DNA from: Rhyacophila brunnea
Taxonomy: Eukaryota; Arthropoda; Insecta; Trichoptera; Rhyacophilidae
Direction: 5' to 3'
DNA length: 64,000 nucleotides
NCBI GenBank assembly: GCA_022495005.1
Contig: JAGYXB010001002.1
Coordinates: 2,108,001 to 2,172,000, forward strand
Shown: positions 1 to 12,800 of the stretch, in pieces
Layout: every line of letters starts with the position of its first letter
Position numbering within the stretch: the first letter of the stretch is position 1
The notes under the pieces: model-generated
Database searches by the model: none
What the model saw: only the letters and a program-made list of their open reading frames with translations
Told to the model about the DNA's origin: nothing
Made by a program: the position numbers and the translations under genes

Positions 1-60
1 GATTCATTATTTTATTGAAAAGTAAGCCTTAGTTGTTTAATTTATACAGAAAAAGACGGG

Positions 61-121
61 TGGCCCATCACTGTCTGGAAAGTGGCCGATCACTATCTGA
101 GCGTGGCCCATCACTGTACTA
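61..121 (+). repeat. Three tandem copies of a 21-22 base motif
   Basis: tggcccatcactgtctggaa (61), tggccgatcactatctgagc (83) and tggcccatcactgtactatt (104) follow each other. A further copy, tggcccatcattgtacctct, lies at 293. This looks like the subterminal repeats of an unknown transposon whose other end is outside the window. Confidence 0.6.
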
Positions 122-1698
122 TTTGCGATTTTTTTTTCATTTATATTTTTTGTAATAACCATGTTTGGTATTATAAAATATGTACACATATATATCAATA
201 TACATGCTTTGTAAACACAAAAAAAAATTGCATTTCAATAAAACCGCATTAATAAGCTTGTTCTGACCGATCAAAGTAAGCCATTCGCTTAACTGGCCCA
301 TCATTGTACCTCTTACCCTAATATGAATTAACAACTTTGGGAAGCTAGAAGTAAGGCCGGTAAATATTGGTTTCACTTAGGTATGTGCTTAAGGCAAAAT
401 ATGGAATACGTATTGATGAAATACATGGTTTTTTATCTGAATTTTTCATTTTTTTTAGAATTATTGCTTTTGTATTATATGCTTTTTCATACAAGGTGGT
501 TGTTAGTAATTTTGAACAATCATAAACACACAGGCTTAGAGAAAATCACATAAATATTATGTCGTCGCCGGGAATCGAACCCAGAACTCTCGGGTGGAAG
601 GCCAGTTACAGTTAATTTAGTATAAATGATGTATTTAGTATAAATCACAGCGGACTTGTTAATTACTAATTAATTAACACATTTAAATAACATTCTAATT
701 ATATATAATAGCCATCTAATGGGCAACGTAATAGTTGCGTTGGACGCAAGGAATGAGTTATCTGTACTGTGTTTAAATTTGGTAGCCGTACTTAGATGTA
801 AGATTTTTGTCAATGACATACAGTTGGCTATAGGTACTAGATTTGACCAGCATGGAGAGGAAGGCGGTCATTATTGACGTCAAAGGACGTAAGATACTAC
901 GTTTAAATGGAGTGTCATCATCAACAAAGTCACTGAATTTACCATGACGTTTAATTACCGCAAAATCGTTTCAGAGATAGAACATTTTTGACAACGCTTG
1001 TTATTTATGTGATAAATATCATCAGTTATGAGACAAATGACATTAAAAATGATAATAATAATATGTCGGTTAATATCATGTTTTTTGGTTTTGGTAAAAA
1101 TTTGGTCTGATTATTATTATTTTTCAATATTTTATTATTCTTCTCTTAATACCTTTTAAGTATTTCACTGTCAGTCAGATAAAATGTAAAATTATTTTTA
1201 TTTATCCAGAGAAGTCAAGTAATAATAATTGGCATTCAGTTTGTAAAGTTAGGTTACAGATTTTTTGCTATATCGAGCACAGCCGACTTCATTACGAAAA
1301 TGCTAAGGGTTGAATAAGTTGGCTGTCATAACAATATGACAATAGAAAAGTAGCAGTGGGGCACATAATTCATCATGTCCAATCCAGTCTAGTGTATTTC
1401 AATATTGTTATAAGTACTACAAATTAATTTTATGCTAAATTCTGTAAGTATTATAACAGAGGTCAGCAACCTTTTTAGACTTATTAACTACATTCAACCT
1501 TTATTTTAATAAGATAACTTCAAGTGTCAAAATAAAGTGCCTGAATAATGAAATCATTTTTGTTTTATTATTTTAATATACCAGATATGAAATAAACATA
1601 GTTTATAAAAGTAAAACCGAATATAATTACTATTCTTGAGTAATACTGATGTTTCCCTACTTAGTATGACCTTTTTAAAGGTGAATAGTCCGCCACCT
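122..1698. other. Non-coding AT-rich sequence
   Basis: Apart from the fourth copy of the tggcccatca motif at 293 and the tRNA-like fragment at 561-605, I see no gene. The 79-codon minus frame at 137-376 is AT-rich chance. Confidence 0.6.
561..605 (-). mobile_element. tRNA-like fragment (3' half)
   Basis: On the minus strand the segment reads CTTCCACCCGAGAGTTCTGG then GGTTCGATTCCCGG, a good B box and T arm. The A-box half is missing. It is either a SINE relic or a tRNA pseudogene. Confidence 0.45.
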
Positions 1699-3214
1699 AA
1701 GGTGAAACTTTTTAAAGGTGAATAGACACCTACCGGAAAAATACAAAGCTTGAGATTTGGTATTTTTTTAATGATTTAAATTGTAGTATTTTAATTAATA
1801 AATACGTATCTAAAAACTTTTCAAAGCAACATATTATATATTATTTAAAGTCAAGCATAATATCTAAAAAATCGTTATAAAATGTGAATTCTTTAAAAAA
1901 TCCTATTTTATTAATATATATTATTATGTTATGGTCATGTTTATTATTAACTTTTATTTAATGTATTGAAATGATTATTGACTAATTCATAGTTTTAAGT
2001 AACTTGCAATCGTTTTTCTTATATGTACATAATGTGGTTTCAAACAACTATTATCTTCTTTGAGAAACAAAAAAAATAATCCTTGGGTTTTTTGTTTATA
2101 TCGATAAAATTGTTGTATATTTTTTAAGAAAAGTGCATTTTTGGAGATTTAATTTTGCTATTATTCTAAAAAAATCATAAATGTATTTTGTTTTGATATG
2201 TCATTGATATATTAATTAAAATCCTTTAAAAGATTTATATTTTGCTTTTTTATCAGGGAAATTCTTAAATCCTATTGTTAAAGATTTATTTTATAAATCA
2301 TCAAGCAAATAACCAAGCAATCGGCCATTTATGTTGTACGGCATCCAAATGCAGATATAAGTCAGCAACATAAAACTTATGTAAATTCTCTTTAAACACA
2401 ATACGTTTCATCTATTCAACATTACGAGTATAGTCAAGTTTCATTAACATAGTCAATTATTTATAGACTAAGGAAAAAACATCCCTGAGCCGCCAGTTGC
2501 CGATCCCTGCCATATATTGGTACATTTTTGAAGAAATCTGATAATACGATTATAATATTATTTGTATCATTAATTTAACTTAATATAACGCAAATTTTTA
2601 AAGCACTTTTTCCACTTTTCTTAATTATATCTGGACCGATTGTAAGTGTAATTGCTTTATATTTTTGTGTTATGTTAATAATTTAGAATATGTGGTTTAG
2701 TGTCAATGAGGTGTTATGAAATATCAATATCCGATATCATTAATTTAAATTTAATCGTTATTGACATATTATTATTGGATGGATAATTCAACATATTGGT
2801 TGATTATCTGTCACATTTTAAATTTGTTTTGATAAATAAATGCCTGTTGTATAAATATTATTTAGTTAAAAATGTCCCTTTGAGGCGGACGAAACCAGTC
2901 TAGATATAATTAATAAAAGTGGCAAAAGTCCTATAAAAAATTCGTTTTATTAAATTAAATTAATAATGCAATGCATTTCCACCATGGATTGACAGTTAAT
3001 ATAAGGTAAGGTAAGTCAGTATTTGACTAATTCATAGTTTTAATATTTTTTATATCTATTTTAAAAAACATCGATTTATATAAAAAATATAAATATGTAT
3101 AGCTTGAAATCCTTTTTATTTATATCAAATCAAGCTTCAATATTAGGACCATACATAAATGAAATTTTTCCGCTAGGTGCCTCTTTAAAAAAGGCTAAGT
3201 AGAGACTTCACCTT
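1699..3214. mobile_element. AAGGTG-family inverted-repeat element, long copy (about 1.5 kb)
   Basis: The left end starts AAGGTGAAACTTTTTAAAGG and includes ACACCTACCGGAAAAATAC. The right end, read inward on the minus strand, starts AAGGTGAAGTCTCTACTTAG and includes GGCACCTAGCGGAAAAATTT. The same arms define a 402-bp element at 54581-54982. No open frame is visible inside, so it is non-autonomous or badly decayed. A 22-base stretch (attgactaattcatagttt) occurs near 1978 and again near 3026. Confidence 0.6.
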
Positions 3215-3854
3215 AACACGATAAAAGAAATACTATTTTTTGTTATCGTGTTCTTTACTATTACGGATTGTGACTAATAATATTAACATCCTTGTATATT
3301 CGCATACAAACATCTCTCCAAGTTCACCTGTGTTTATCCATCCATATAATTGAAATAATAAGGGGATTCGTAGTGTCCTTTATCTAGCCGGACCATCGAG
3401 TTGGGAATATTCCTCTTCTTGTATTGTCCGCAAATAATGAGCCTCTCCAAAGCATCTATTCTGAATAAAAACTTGTTATTTAATATTTTTGTTTCATAGA
3501 ATAGCATAATATAACACGTAGAGCGAATGTTTGATTTTTTTGAGAATAAATGTTAGTTCAAAAGATCAGCGCAGGATTTCTCCAGGTAGGATGAGATTTT
3601 TGGGAACGCCTGTAATTTCAGTGATAACCATTATCAGTAATTAGGTACCTATATAATATGAAGAGACTGTTAACTATTTACCCAATTTATGTAGGTATGG
3701 ATTGAACAAATTAATACTACATATGAGGGGAGATAGAAAAAAACGGCAGCTCCTATTTTTTTTTTTAATGTTTTCAAGTCAACTAAAGTATTTCATTTCT
3801 CTTTATAGGTTTATTTTGTAAAATAAACATTATACAATACTACATATTATAATT

Positions 3855-4135
3855 TAAGGAAACAAACAAGAGTGAAAGATGTGATAGAGATCACCAAATT
3901 GATGAAATGGCGGTGGACCAGACATATCGCACGGCGAACGGACAACCGCTGGACGAATACAGCCATTCAGTGGTACCCGAAGGGCATTAAGCGGCCACAG
4001 GGGCGCCCCAAAACCCTCTGGATTAATGAACTTGTCAGGTTTGGTGGAAGTACGTGGCAGAGAAAAGCAAGAAACCGAGAAGAGTGAAGGGAACTGGGGG
4101 AAGCTTTCATCCAACAGTGGATCGACCCCGGCTGA
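3855..4135 (+). pseudogene. LINE ORF2 C-terminal tail, 5' truncated
   Basis: The frame gives VKDVIEITKLMKWRWTRHIA, RRTDNRWT, GRPKTLWINELVRFGG and, past TGA at 4085-4087, RELGEAFIQQWIDPG and a final TGA at 4133-4135. This is the conserved end of a non-LTR endonuclease/reverse-transcriptase polyprotein; the internal TGA replaces a conserved Trp. An AT-rich tail follows. The 5' side stops abruptly near 3855, as in truncated LINE insertions. Confidence 0.8.
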
Positions 4136-6079
4136 AAATATATATAATATATACATATTATAATTAATAAACAATATTGAAAAAAGAAAAAAAATCTATA
4201 AACTCATATTTTGTATATTTATCATTGGAATGTGCTTTCTCAAATGTGTTATTAAACCATCTTTCGGGTCCCAGCGTGTACGCTCTCAGTGCGTCTCGTT
4301 AATTAGGTAATACCGAAAAAAATGTGTTTGCACGAAAATAAACTGCCCATTGTATATTACCTACCTTTTGAATTGAGATGATTGTGTCCAGTTTCCTGTC
4401 ATTTTCCGCAAAGTACCTTAAACCCTAGAATCACAGTACATATTGTTTTTGAAGATGCAAATTTATTGTATAAAAAACTTGTTTTGATTTGTGATACAAC
4501 AGTATGACAATGCAAAATGTTTTATCTTAGTGTTGGCGTTGCAGAAAAATTTAAGAGTAAGAATTAAAAAAAAAATTATGTGACTGACGCTAATTTTTAA
4601 TAATTATTTTCAACTTTATTTCATATAATATAAAACCAATATCTGTATATTATAAAGAATGGTGTTTTTTATTTTATGTATTATATTATATAAGTAATAA
4701 AATAGTGTTTATGTATTACTTGTGACGGCAGATGCGACTTACGATTCACTTCGTAATATTTGATCGTATAAAACGGCTCATAGAAAAACTTTAAATCGCC
4801 AGCTGAAACATTTTCGCAAGCTACATATTCGAGTTGTTAATACTACTCGTAGCATTAGTATCTATAAACTTATTTCAGATAGTACTTTTTAAAGTTGTTC
4901 ATACTAGTATAAGTATCTACCCGTGTGAAGGGTGGAGGTAGGCTGTTAACATCCGGCATAGATAGTGCACACCAAACTTTGCCAGTCAGACGTATTTGTT
5001 TTCATTGAACTAAGACTACAAATAATTACTGTAGATAATGTTTGTATGTTTTTAAAATTCGATTGAGTTCTGCCTGATCTAAGCTACAGTAGATAATAAT
5101 CAAAAATATGTTTGTTTATCTATAATACATTAAAAATTATACTATTACACCATACATAATTTTAGATATTTTATAGGTAAAAGGATATTTTTTTATCATA
5201 ATGCTTTGTATCTACTTATATATTTCAGGGCAAGAGGGATGTTCAGACTTTTTCTACTAAAGATAATAAGAGGAAAATTTACCATGTAGCAAAAATAAAA
5301 ATGCGATATTTTAAATCAACATCGTGTACTTTACATATTTTATGTTTACGTTGGTAGATTTGCAAACGTGAAAATTACAATAGGTACAGTCATTATTTTG
5401 ATGCCGCAGATGCAAATAATTTTCATAGGACATACAAGCGTAATACCTATTACAATAAAAGTAGACTTACCCATTATTTTTTTTTCAGCTGTCATTCAAT
5501 TGTAAAACTTTTTATCAACATGGTTTGAAAATGTCAAACACAAATGTTATTCTGACATGATAACATAATATTATATTTTATTTTATTTACACCAATGTCA
5601 ACTCGAAAAATATTGAGCGATTGTTTTTGTTTTGAAAATATCACGTAGAATTGACATTAAATTTGAAAATAATGACATGATATTGATTGGCTAGACCATG
5701 GTTAGGCTCTGATTGGTCATTGAACTGACCTTGTATCATTGCTTCGTGTGTGATCGTTCTGCCATCTATTAAAGTAATTGAGAATTTCTGATGTTATAAG
5801 TGGTCACGATCGCTGTATGAAAGATATGTACATCCCCTGGCGCTAACCAGATACAGCGAGAGAGGACACTTAGGTTGTGGCGATTTAAAAAATAATTAAT
5901 ACTCACATCATCATAATTATTATCTTACACATTTTTTACACTATCCACTTGAAATTAATTTAGATAACTGCCTTGTACACAGAATTGATCTAACAATCAT
6001 CGGACTTATCGCAATTTAAGAAAAATAGCGAACATACGTCACGGCGTTAACTAGTTGGAATAGAGCTGGTGTATGTATG
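4136..6079. other. Non-coding sequence with a less AT-rich patch at 5690-5880
   Basis: No gene recognised. The patch 5690-5880 holds two gattgg words (reverse CCAAT) 25 bases apart and a cgctgtatg/cagcg region; it could be a promoter or a transposon relic, and nothing decides which. Confidence 0.4.
4930..5090 (+). repeat. Dispersed repeat shared with 30290-30415
   Basis: Ordered words ggtaggct, acaccaaactttgccagtca and attcgattgagttctgcct recur at 30290-30415 as ggtaggct, acactaagctttgcaagtca and attcaattaaactctgcct. Identity in between is low. It is probably an old unclassified transposon. Confidence 0.4.
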
Positions 6080-6935
6080 TCTTAGGGCCAGCTTACAAAT
6101 AGTAATAATTTGGGTAGTTCATTGAAAGCTATTTTTTTGTATAAAGGATTATAAAATAAGAGATAATAAATATATACTGAACTTTTCTCCCAATACGTTG
6201 ATGGTAATGTATGTTGCACCATTTTGTTGAAACCAACATTTTTCCGACCAAAATCACCCAATTCATGCCAGTTCATCAATTTCTGTAGTATTCTCCATTG
6301 CAGTGGCTGCATTTCCATTTTCATTTTCAAAAAAATACGGTGCAATTACACCTTCAGACCATAAACCACGATAAACTGTTAATTTTTGTGAATATAAAGA
6401 TGTTTCAAGAATAACGTGTGGATTTTCATTACTCAAATGCGAATTGTGCTAATTTACGAAGCCATTTAACCAAAAATCAGCTTCATCGCTGAAGGTTATT
6501 TTTTCATGAAAATATAATGGGTCTGTTTCAAGTTGCCCTAAAGCCCAATCAGAAAAAAATTGACCCACCAAATGGTTATTTGGCTTAAGTTCTTGTAATA
6601 CTGTATTTTATACGTTTTAAAATGCAAATCTTTATGAAGAATATCCCATGTAGTGCCATAAGAAAGTACTATTTCTTGAGAACGTCTTGTAATTATTGAT
6701 TATTCTGGATTTTAATCAAATCAAATCACAACATCAATATTTTCAGCGGTACGTTTACGTTTACACAAACATTACTTTTTGACTCAAAATGTTCAGTTAA
6801 ATTCGAATAATAAGCTCTGACCATAACTTTTACGTAATGCCCGAAACATAGCTCGAATGGATTCATTTTTGTTGTAATAAATTTTAACAATTTGTATACG
6901 CTGTTAGTAGAACCGTGTATTCCTTTCATGATGAT
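6080..6935 (-). pseudogene. Degenerate mariner-like transposase
   Basis: Reading the minus strand across several frames gives the parts of an IS630/Tc1-mariner transposase in order: VKIYYNKNESIRAMFRALRK (around 6890-6830), KRKRTAEN near 6750, RRSQEIVLSYGTTW then ILHKDLHF (around 6690-6625), QELKPNNHLVGQF, FHEKITFSDEADFWLNGFVN with the first catalytic Asp (around 6510-6450), LTVYRGLWSEGVIAPYFFEN (around 6385-6325), and WFQQNGAT near 6235-6210. At least one in-frame TAG and several frameshifts break it, and the C-terminus has lost similarity. It is clearly older than the mariner at the right edge and of a different lineage. Confidence 0.8.
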
Positions 6936-8441
6936 TTTCATTTTGTCCATTTTGGTGATAAAAAAATAGGTGTTATCATGTTTTAAAAATATATAAGTAG
7001 TTACTAGTTTGTTCTTAGTACTAATTTGATAACGTTTACTTACGTTGTAGTAGCGGCAAAGCCATGGGTTACGAATTCTGGACCCACGTCTGGGAAAATT
7101 TGACTTTTGTTTCGTCCATACTATTCCCACCCTGTGTAGATGTATGCGCCATATTTGAGTAAAAAAAATAAAAAAAAATAAGGATGTTTATAAATTACCT
7201 AAGTAAATGATATTATTAGGAGTTACGTAAAAAGTCTATATTTGCACCAAAGTAATACGTAAGGTGAAATGAAATGAAAAGCCACGTGCCCAAATGGTTT
7301 TCCTTAATACTTACTAATGGATGAAGGACCTGTAATTTTCTTTTCGTAAAAATAGTTGTTTTGGGCCTAATTGCTTAGCAAACTTATTAGATGGCTTACT
7401 AAGTAACAAACTAGTATTTTAATATACTGTTTACGTGTGGTAAATATATTTCTTTATTAATTATTTTCTACAAATTATTAATAATGTATTATTATATTGT
7501 GGAAAAGGGTAGATTATATTTCCAATCTCGCTCAAAACTTCTTTCGGATTTTCAACCACGAAATGAATATACTCACATTCGGCATAGTGGCTGAGTATCC
7601 GCCTCTAAAGTTATGCACGCAAGCTAAAAAACTGCATCCGGAAAATTCATATTACTTATTAATATTTTTTTTTTAATAATTTATTATAGTTTCCATACAG
7701 AGCTGACTTAAAATAAATGCTGGCTTAGCAAAAATAATGATTTTATTGTATGAATGGATGATTGTGGAGGCCAATGGTAATTTATGTATTTATTTGTTTG
7801 TTTGATTTATAGTATAGTATTATAGAAAAGAGTATTATGGCGTTATAGTTATTTGCCAATCTATAATACATAATAAAATTTTAAAAAAAATATGTCAGCA
7901 TTATCCGAAAGGTAACTTTGAAAAATGTCGCTAAAAATAAAACCGAAAATTATCTTCCTGTTTCGGCTGCGCATATAGAAATAAACAAATTTACAAAACA
8001 ACACTGTCACGCTAGTCTTGGATAGTGTGATTTTGTGTGATATTGTGTTTATGTTTCTAGAGTTATTAATATAAATATAATATCAATATCCGATAGGTAA
8101 ACTACGGTCAGTACAAATATGGTGAAAATTAGTTAAAAATGATTAAATTAAATATTTCGTTCATTATAATCTGACGAAAATCAGTAACTTATAATGTATT
8201 TAATAAAAAGAAAAAATGTTTTTGTGGGAAGTTTTACGAATGTCGTTTTGGACATTAAGTAAAACTTAAAAATAGGAAGGAACACTAAATAAAAAATATA
8301 GGTATATATTTTGAAAACTGATGTGGGTGCTTTAATGCGCGAAAAAGCACTAATTTATCTCTCTTCGTCATTAATATGGAGTTACTGTAGCCTCTCGGAT
8401 ACAGAACGTCTCTCGGCTATTTGGTGAGAAGAGATCCGAGC
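6936..8441. other. Non-coding AT-rich sequence
   Basis: No gene, RNA or element was recognised. The 134-codon minus frame at 6726-7130 overlaps the mariner relic in a wrong frame and is otherwise unsupported. Confidence 0.55.
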
Positions 8442-8603
8442 TGACTGTAGAGATTTCTGGTGGCATCGAAGGGAGGATGTGGCGAAGATGTGAGCCTTCC
8501 AGATGGAGCGATATTATCAAGAAAGCGACTTTATCAACAATAACGGAAGTAACAAGATCAGCGCAGAATAACCTCAGACGATCACCATCCGAAGTAATGA
8601 GGT
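8442..8603 (+). pseudogene. LINE ORF2 C-terminal fragment
   Basis: An open frame of about 54 codons ending TAA at 8601-8603 includes GRMWRRCEPSRWSDIIKKAT and EVTRSAQNNLRR. This matches the GR..PSRW.D..K.AT..E..R.AQ pattern at the end of insect LINE polyproteins. It may reach upstream to about 8387. No other part of the element is visible. Confidence 0.5.
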
Positions 8604-9299
8604 AAAGGATATTGTATGGTGAAATAATTTTACTGTAGGGGAAAAAATAATTATTTAAAAATAAATAATTGTATTACTTTTCCTGCAGATTTATAAATTA
8701 AACTTCAGTCATTCCCCTGGGTATTTAAATGACAGCGGCGTCTTTCATTTGGTTATATTATATACTATAGAATATAGACCGATATCTTTCTTGTCCACCT
8801 TGAATATTTCCATTGATAAGTAATCAGATAGTAAGTAAGATAAATAATCTGAATATTTTCCGAATATTACCAAATAACCATACAATCTATCTGAATACAC
8901 AATGGTTTGACACATAATTATAATATATTCTGAAATTCATTTAAAGAGAAATAGTCCTTGATTTCATAGAAAATATGTATATTTGTGTTAATCTATACAG
9001 CCCATAAAAATGCGTATCAAAATTTTAATACATACAAACTGAGCATATTATTGGAATGTGTTTATAAATAAACCACTAGCGGCATCTGTAGTCATGCGAT
9101 TAAATAATGTTTAATATAATATTATATTTTTAGTGATATGGTAGTAAATAAATCGAAGATTTTAATAATTCCGTCACAATAAATCATATAAATTTTACAA
9201 AGCCTTCTGCACTCATTATTATTACATGAAACTTAGTATCAATCTCTATATATATAAAAATCTCGTGTCACGATGTTTGTGGTCGAACTCCTCCGAAAC

Positions 9300-9541
9300 G
9301 GCTCGACCGATTTTTATGAATTTTTTTATGTATAATTGTTAGGTATGAGAATAGGTCAACAAGTATATTTCATACCGCTAGGTGATTCGGGTATCTCTAT
9401 CCAGAAAAAAATTTCTTTAAGGCTCGACCGATTTTTATGATTTTTTTTATGTATATTTGTTAGGTATGAGAATAGGTCAACAAGTATATTTCATACCGCT
9501 AGGTGATTCGGGTATCTCTATCCAGAAAAAAAATTCTTTTA
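9300..9541 (+). repeat. 121-bp tandem duplication near Helitron 5' end (copy 1)
   Basis: Two head-to-tail units of about 121 bases begin at 9300 and 9421 with ggctcgaccgatttttatga. Each includes ggtgattcgggtatctctat. The same arrangement occurs in copy 2 (units near 58390 and 58511), so it predates both insertions. Confidence 0.9.
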
Positions 9542-9847
9542 TTTTTTTGACAATTTTTTTTTTGTATTTTTGTTTTATTTGGCATCAAAAAATACCTATA
9601 ACCCAAAATTTTCACCTTGCTACCTCCACTCTCCCATTTTTTAATCGCGATTTTAGTATTTTTGTATGAACAAATGAACCGTCGTTCGTATTTCAAACAG
9701 AACGAAATTATTTATGTTGTTGAATGACAGATGGCGGTACGTCTGAGAAGAATTCACGAGAAGCGTCACGTTATTTTGACAATTCATTTGGCATATCACA
9801 AGGCAGTGTGTGCAAAATGTTGTACGATTTATTTTAATTTATCTATT

Positions 9848-9871
9848 TGTGTGTGTGTGTGTGTGTGTGTT
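9848..9871 (+). repeat. (TG)12 microsatellite
   Basis: Uninterrupted TG dinucleotides lie just before ttacag and the Helitron Rep start. As a pyrimidine/TG-rich tract before TACAG it could work as a 3' splice site for a 5' UTR intron. Confidence 0.9.
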
Positions 9872-9881
9872 ACAGTGTACA

Positions 9882-12800
9882 ATGCCAGCAAGACGTAAGG
9901 GGGCCTATTTGAGCCGTCAAACGAATAAAGCAACAAACATGCGAAACATTAGAGCAGAAATCACAGACGAACAAATCCAACAAGATAACGAAAATGTGCG
10001 TGTGAGCATGTCGCGATTGCGTGAATCTCAATCACAAGAGGCACAAGCTGAACGAAATCAACAACAACAATTGGAACGGAGACAAGCGCGCCGGTTTGCA
10101 GTTAACACGCGCAGAGCAAATGACCGACAACGCCAACAAGTACATCGAGCATTATCCGCTTCGTTCCTTTGTCTTACATTCGAATACGAGCCAGATATTG
10201 AATATTCCGCTCATCCGAAAGTGCTAATTGGTGCTATGGACAAAGAATGTCCCCATTGTCATGCGCTAAAATTCAAACATGAGTCAGCCGGTATGTGTTG
10301 CGCATCAGGAAAAGTGCAACTACCAGAAATTGAGACACCACCAGAACCATTGAACGGCTTGCTCATCGGCACGGATCCAGATTCAAACCTGTTCCTGAAA
10401 TCCATTCGCACATTCAATTCATGCTTCCAAATGACTTCGTTCGGAGCTACAGAAATAGTTCACAATACTGCGGCAAATGGTCAACAATTCCATTCAATGT
10501 TCAAAATCAAAGGCCAAGTGTACCACAAAGTAGGCTCATTGCTGCCAATGCCAAACGAACCACATAAATTTTTACAAATTTACTTCATGGGCGGTGAGGA
10601 CATCAATCGCGTAGATGCACGTTGCGGCTACAATAACCTCAATTCGCCTAATGCTAGGCGCATCGTCGGCGAACTGGACACCCTATTGAATGAGCACAAC
10701 GAATTATTGAAATTCTTCAAATCATACATGCACGAATTGCAAAGTGACAACCACGCTATTGTCATCAATCCTGATAAACCACCAGCTGGAGAGCACGTGC
10801 GTCGATTCAATGCGCCTGTTGTTGACGACGTTGCTGGAATCATGGTTGGCGACCGCACATCGCCGCGAGAAATCGTGATTCGAAGAAGAAACAATAATCT
10901 GGAGTTCATCGCTGACACACACCGTTCATACGACGCTCTCCAATATCCGCTAATTTTCTGGAAGGGACAAGACGGATATTGCATAAACATTAAACAACGA
11001 GATCCCGCCACAGGTAATTCATTCATTATAAACATCATTATTCATTTTGAATTAATATTTATGAATGAATTAATATTTTTGAATATGTTGTTACAGGAGC
11101 CGAAACAAACAAGAAAGTGAGCTCGATGGATTTTTATGCGTATCGTATGATGATTCGACGCGGTCAGGACAACGTCATTCTGCGATGTCGTGAGCTGTGC
11201 CAACAATTCATGGTTGACATGTACGCGAAGGCAGAGAGCGAACGACTGCGATTCCTACGACACAATCAACAGAAGCTGCGTGCGGAAGAATACATTCACT
11301 TGCGAGACGCTATCATGAGCGACGCCGACACCGCCGAAATTGGTAACTCTATCATTCTACCATCATCCTACGTAGGCAGTCCACGTCATATCCAAGAATA
11401 CATACAGGATGCTATGACTTTCGTGCGCGAGTACGGACGACCGTGTTTATTTATAACGTTTACATGTAATCCAAAGTGGCAGGAGATTACATCTTTGCTA
11501 TTGCCAGGCCAAAATGCAATACATCGTCATGATATTACAGCACGTGTGTTCAAACAAAAATTGAAGTCTTTAATGAGCTTCATTACAAAATTACATGTAT
11601 TCGGTCCCACACGTTGCTGGATGTATTCGGTAGAATGGCAAAAGCGAGGATTACCACATGCACACATTTTGATTTGGTTAGTCGACAAAATACGCCCTGA
11701 AGAAATCGATAGTGTAATTTCCGCGGAAATTATAGATCCGTCTACTGATCAACTACTGTTCGATATTGTTACCACAAACATGATTCATGGCCCATGCGGT
11801 GATCTGAATCGTTTATCGCCTTGCATGGCAGATGGAAAATGTACATAGCGTTTTCCTAAACATTTCAACAACGACACGATCACAAATGTCGACGGATATC
11901 CAATGTATCGTCGAAGAAATACTGATAATGGCGGACAATCATTTACACTAAATATCAACAACGCAGACATTGACATTGACAATCGTTGGGTGGTACCATA
12001 TTCGCCTCTGCTGAGCAAAACATTCAATGCTCATATCAATGTTGAGTTCTGCAGTTCGGTGAAGAGCATCAAATACATTTGCAAGTATGTGAATAAAGGC
12101 AGCGATATGGCTGTATTTCAAATTCAAAATACCGATGTGAATGCTCCTCGATTGAATGACAACGACGAAATAATGCGCTACCAAATTGGCCGGTACATCA
12201 GCTCCAATAAAGCTGTCTGGCGTATCTTTGGTTTCCCAATTCATGAACGGGACCCAGCAGTTATACATTTAGCCGTCCATCTTGAAAACGGCCAGCGCGT
12301 ATTTTCACCAACGAGACAGCAATTGAGCGTGCCATAAATCCACCAAAAACTACACTCACCGAATTTTTCGAATTGTGTAATCGTGCGGATACTTTCGGTG
12401 CCTTTGCACGAACATTACTCTATTCCGAAGTACCTCGCTATTTCACATGGAATCAAACAAAAAAATGGATGCCCCGCAAGCAAGGCACACCAATTGTTGC
12501 GTGCCCCGGCCTATTCAAATCAAACACTTTGGGCCGAGTATATACAGTCAATCCAAGGCAGATTGAGTGTTTCTATCTGCGACTGTTGTTGGTTAATGTC
12601 ACCGGCTCATTATCATTTCAAGATATACGCAAAGTGAATGGGCAACAGTATCCAACATATAAAGATGCATGCCTTGCACTCGGCTTGCTCGAAGACGACA
12701 ATCACTGGGACGATATGCTTGCTGAAGCAGCATTGGGCTGTACAGCAACACAAATTCGTCTACTATTCGCTATAGTGTTGACTACATGTTTCCCGGGACG

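Noticed and set aside
9457..9696. Frames of 65-70 codons on both strands in the Helitron leader
   Set aside because: They fall in AT-rich leader and are changed between copies with no sign of coding constraint.
10628..11038. 136-codon minus-strand frame
   Set aside because: It lies opposite the Helitron Rep exon and shares no known family; it is a shadow.
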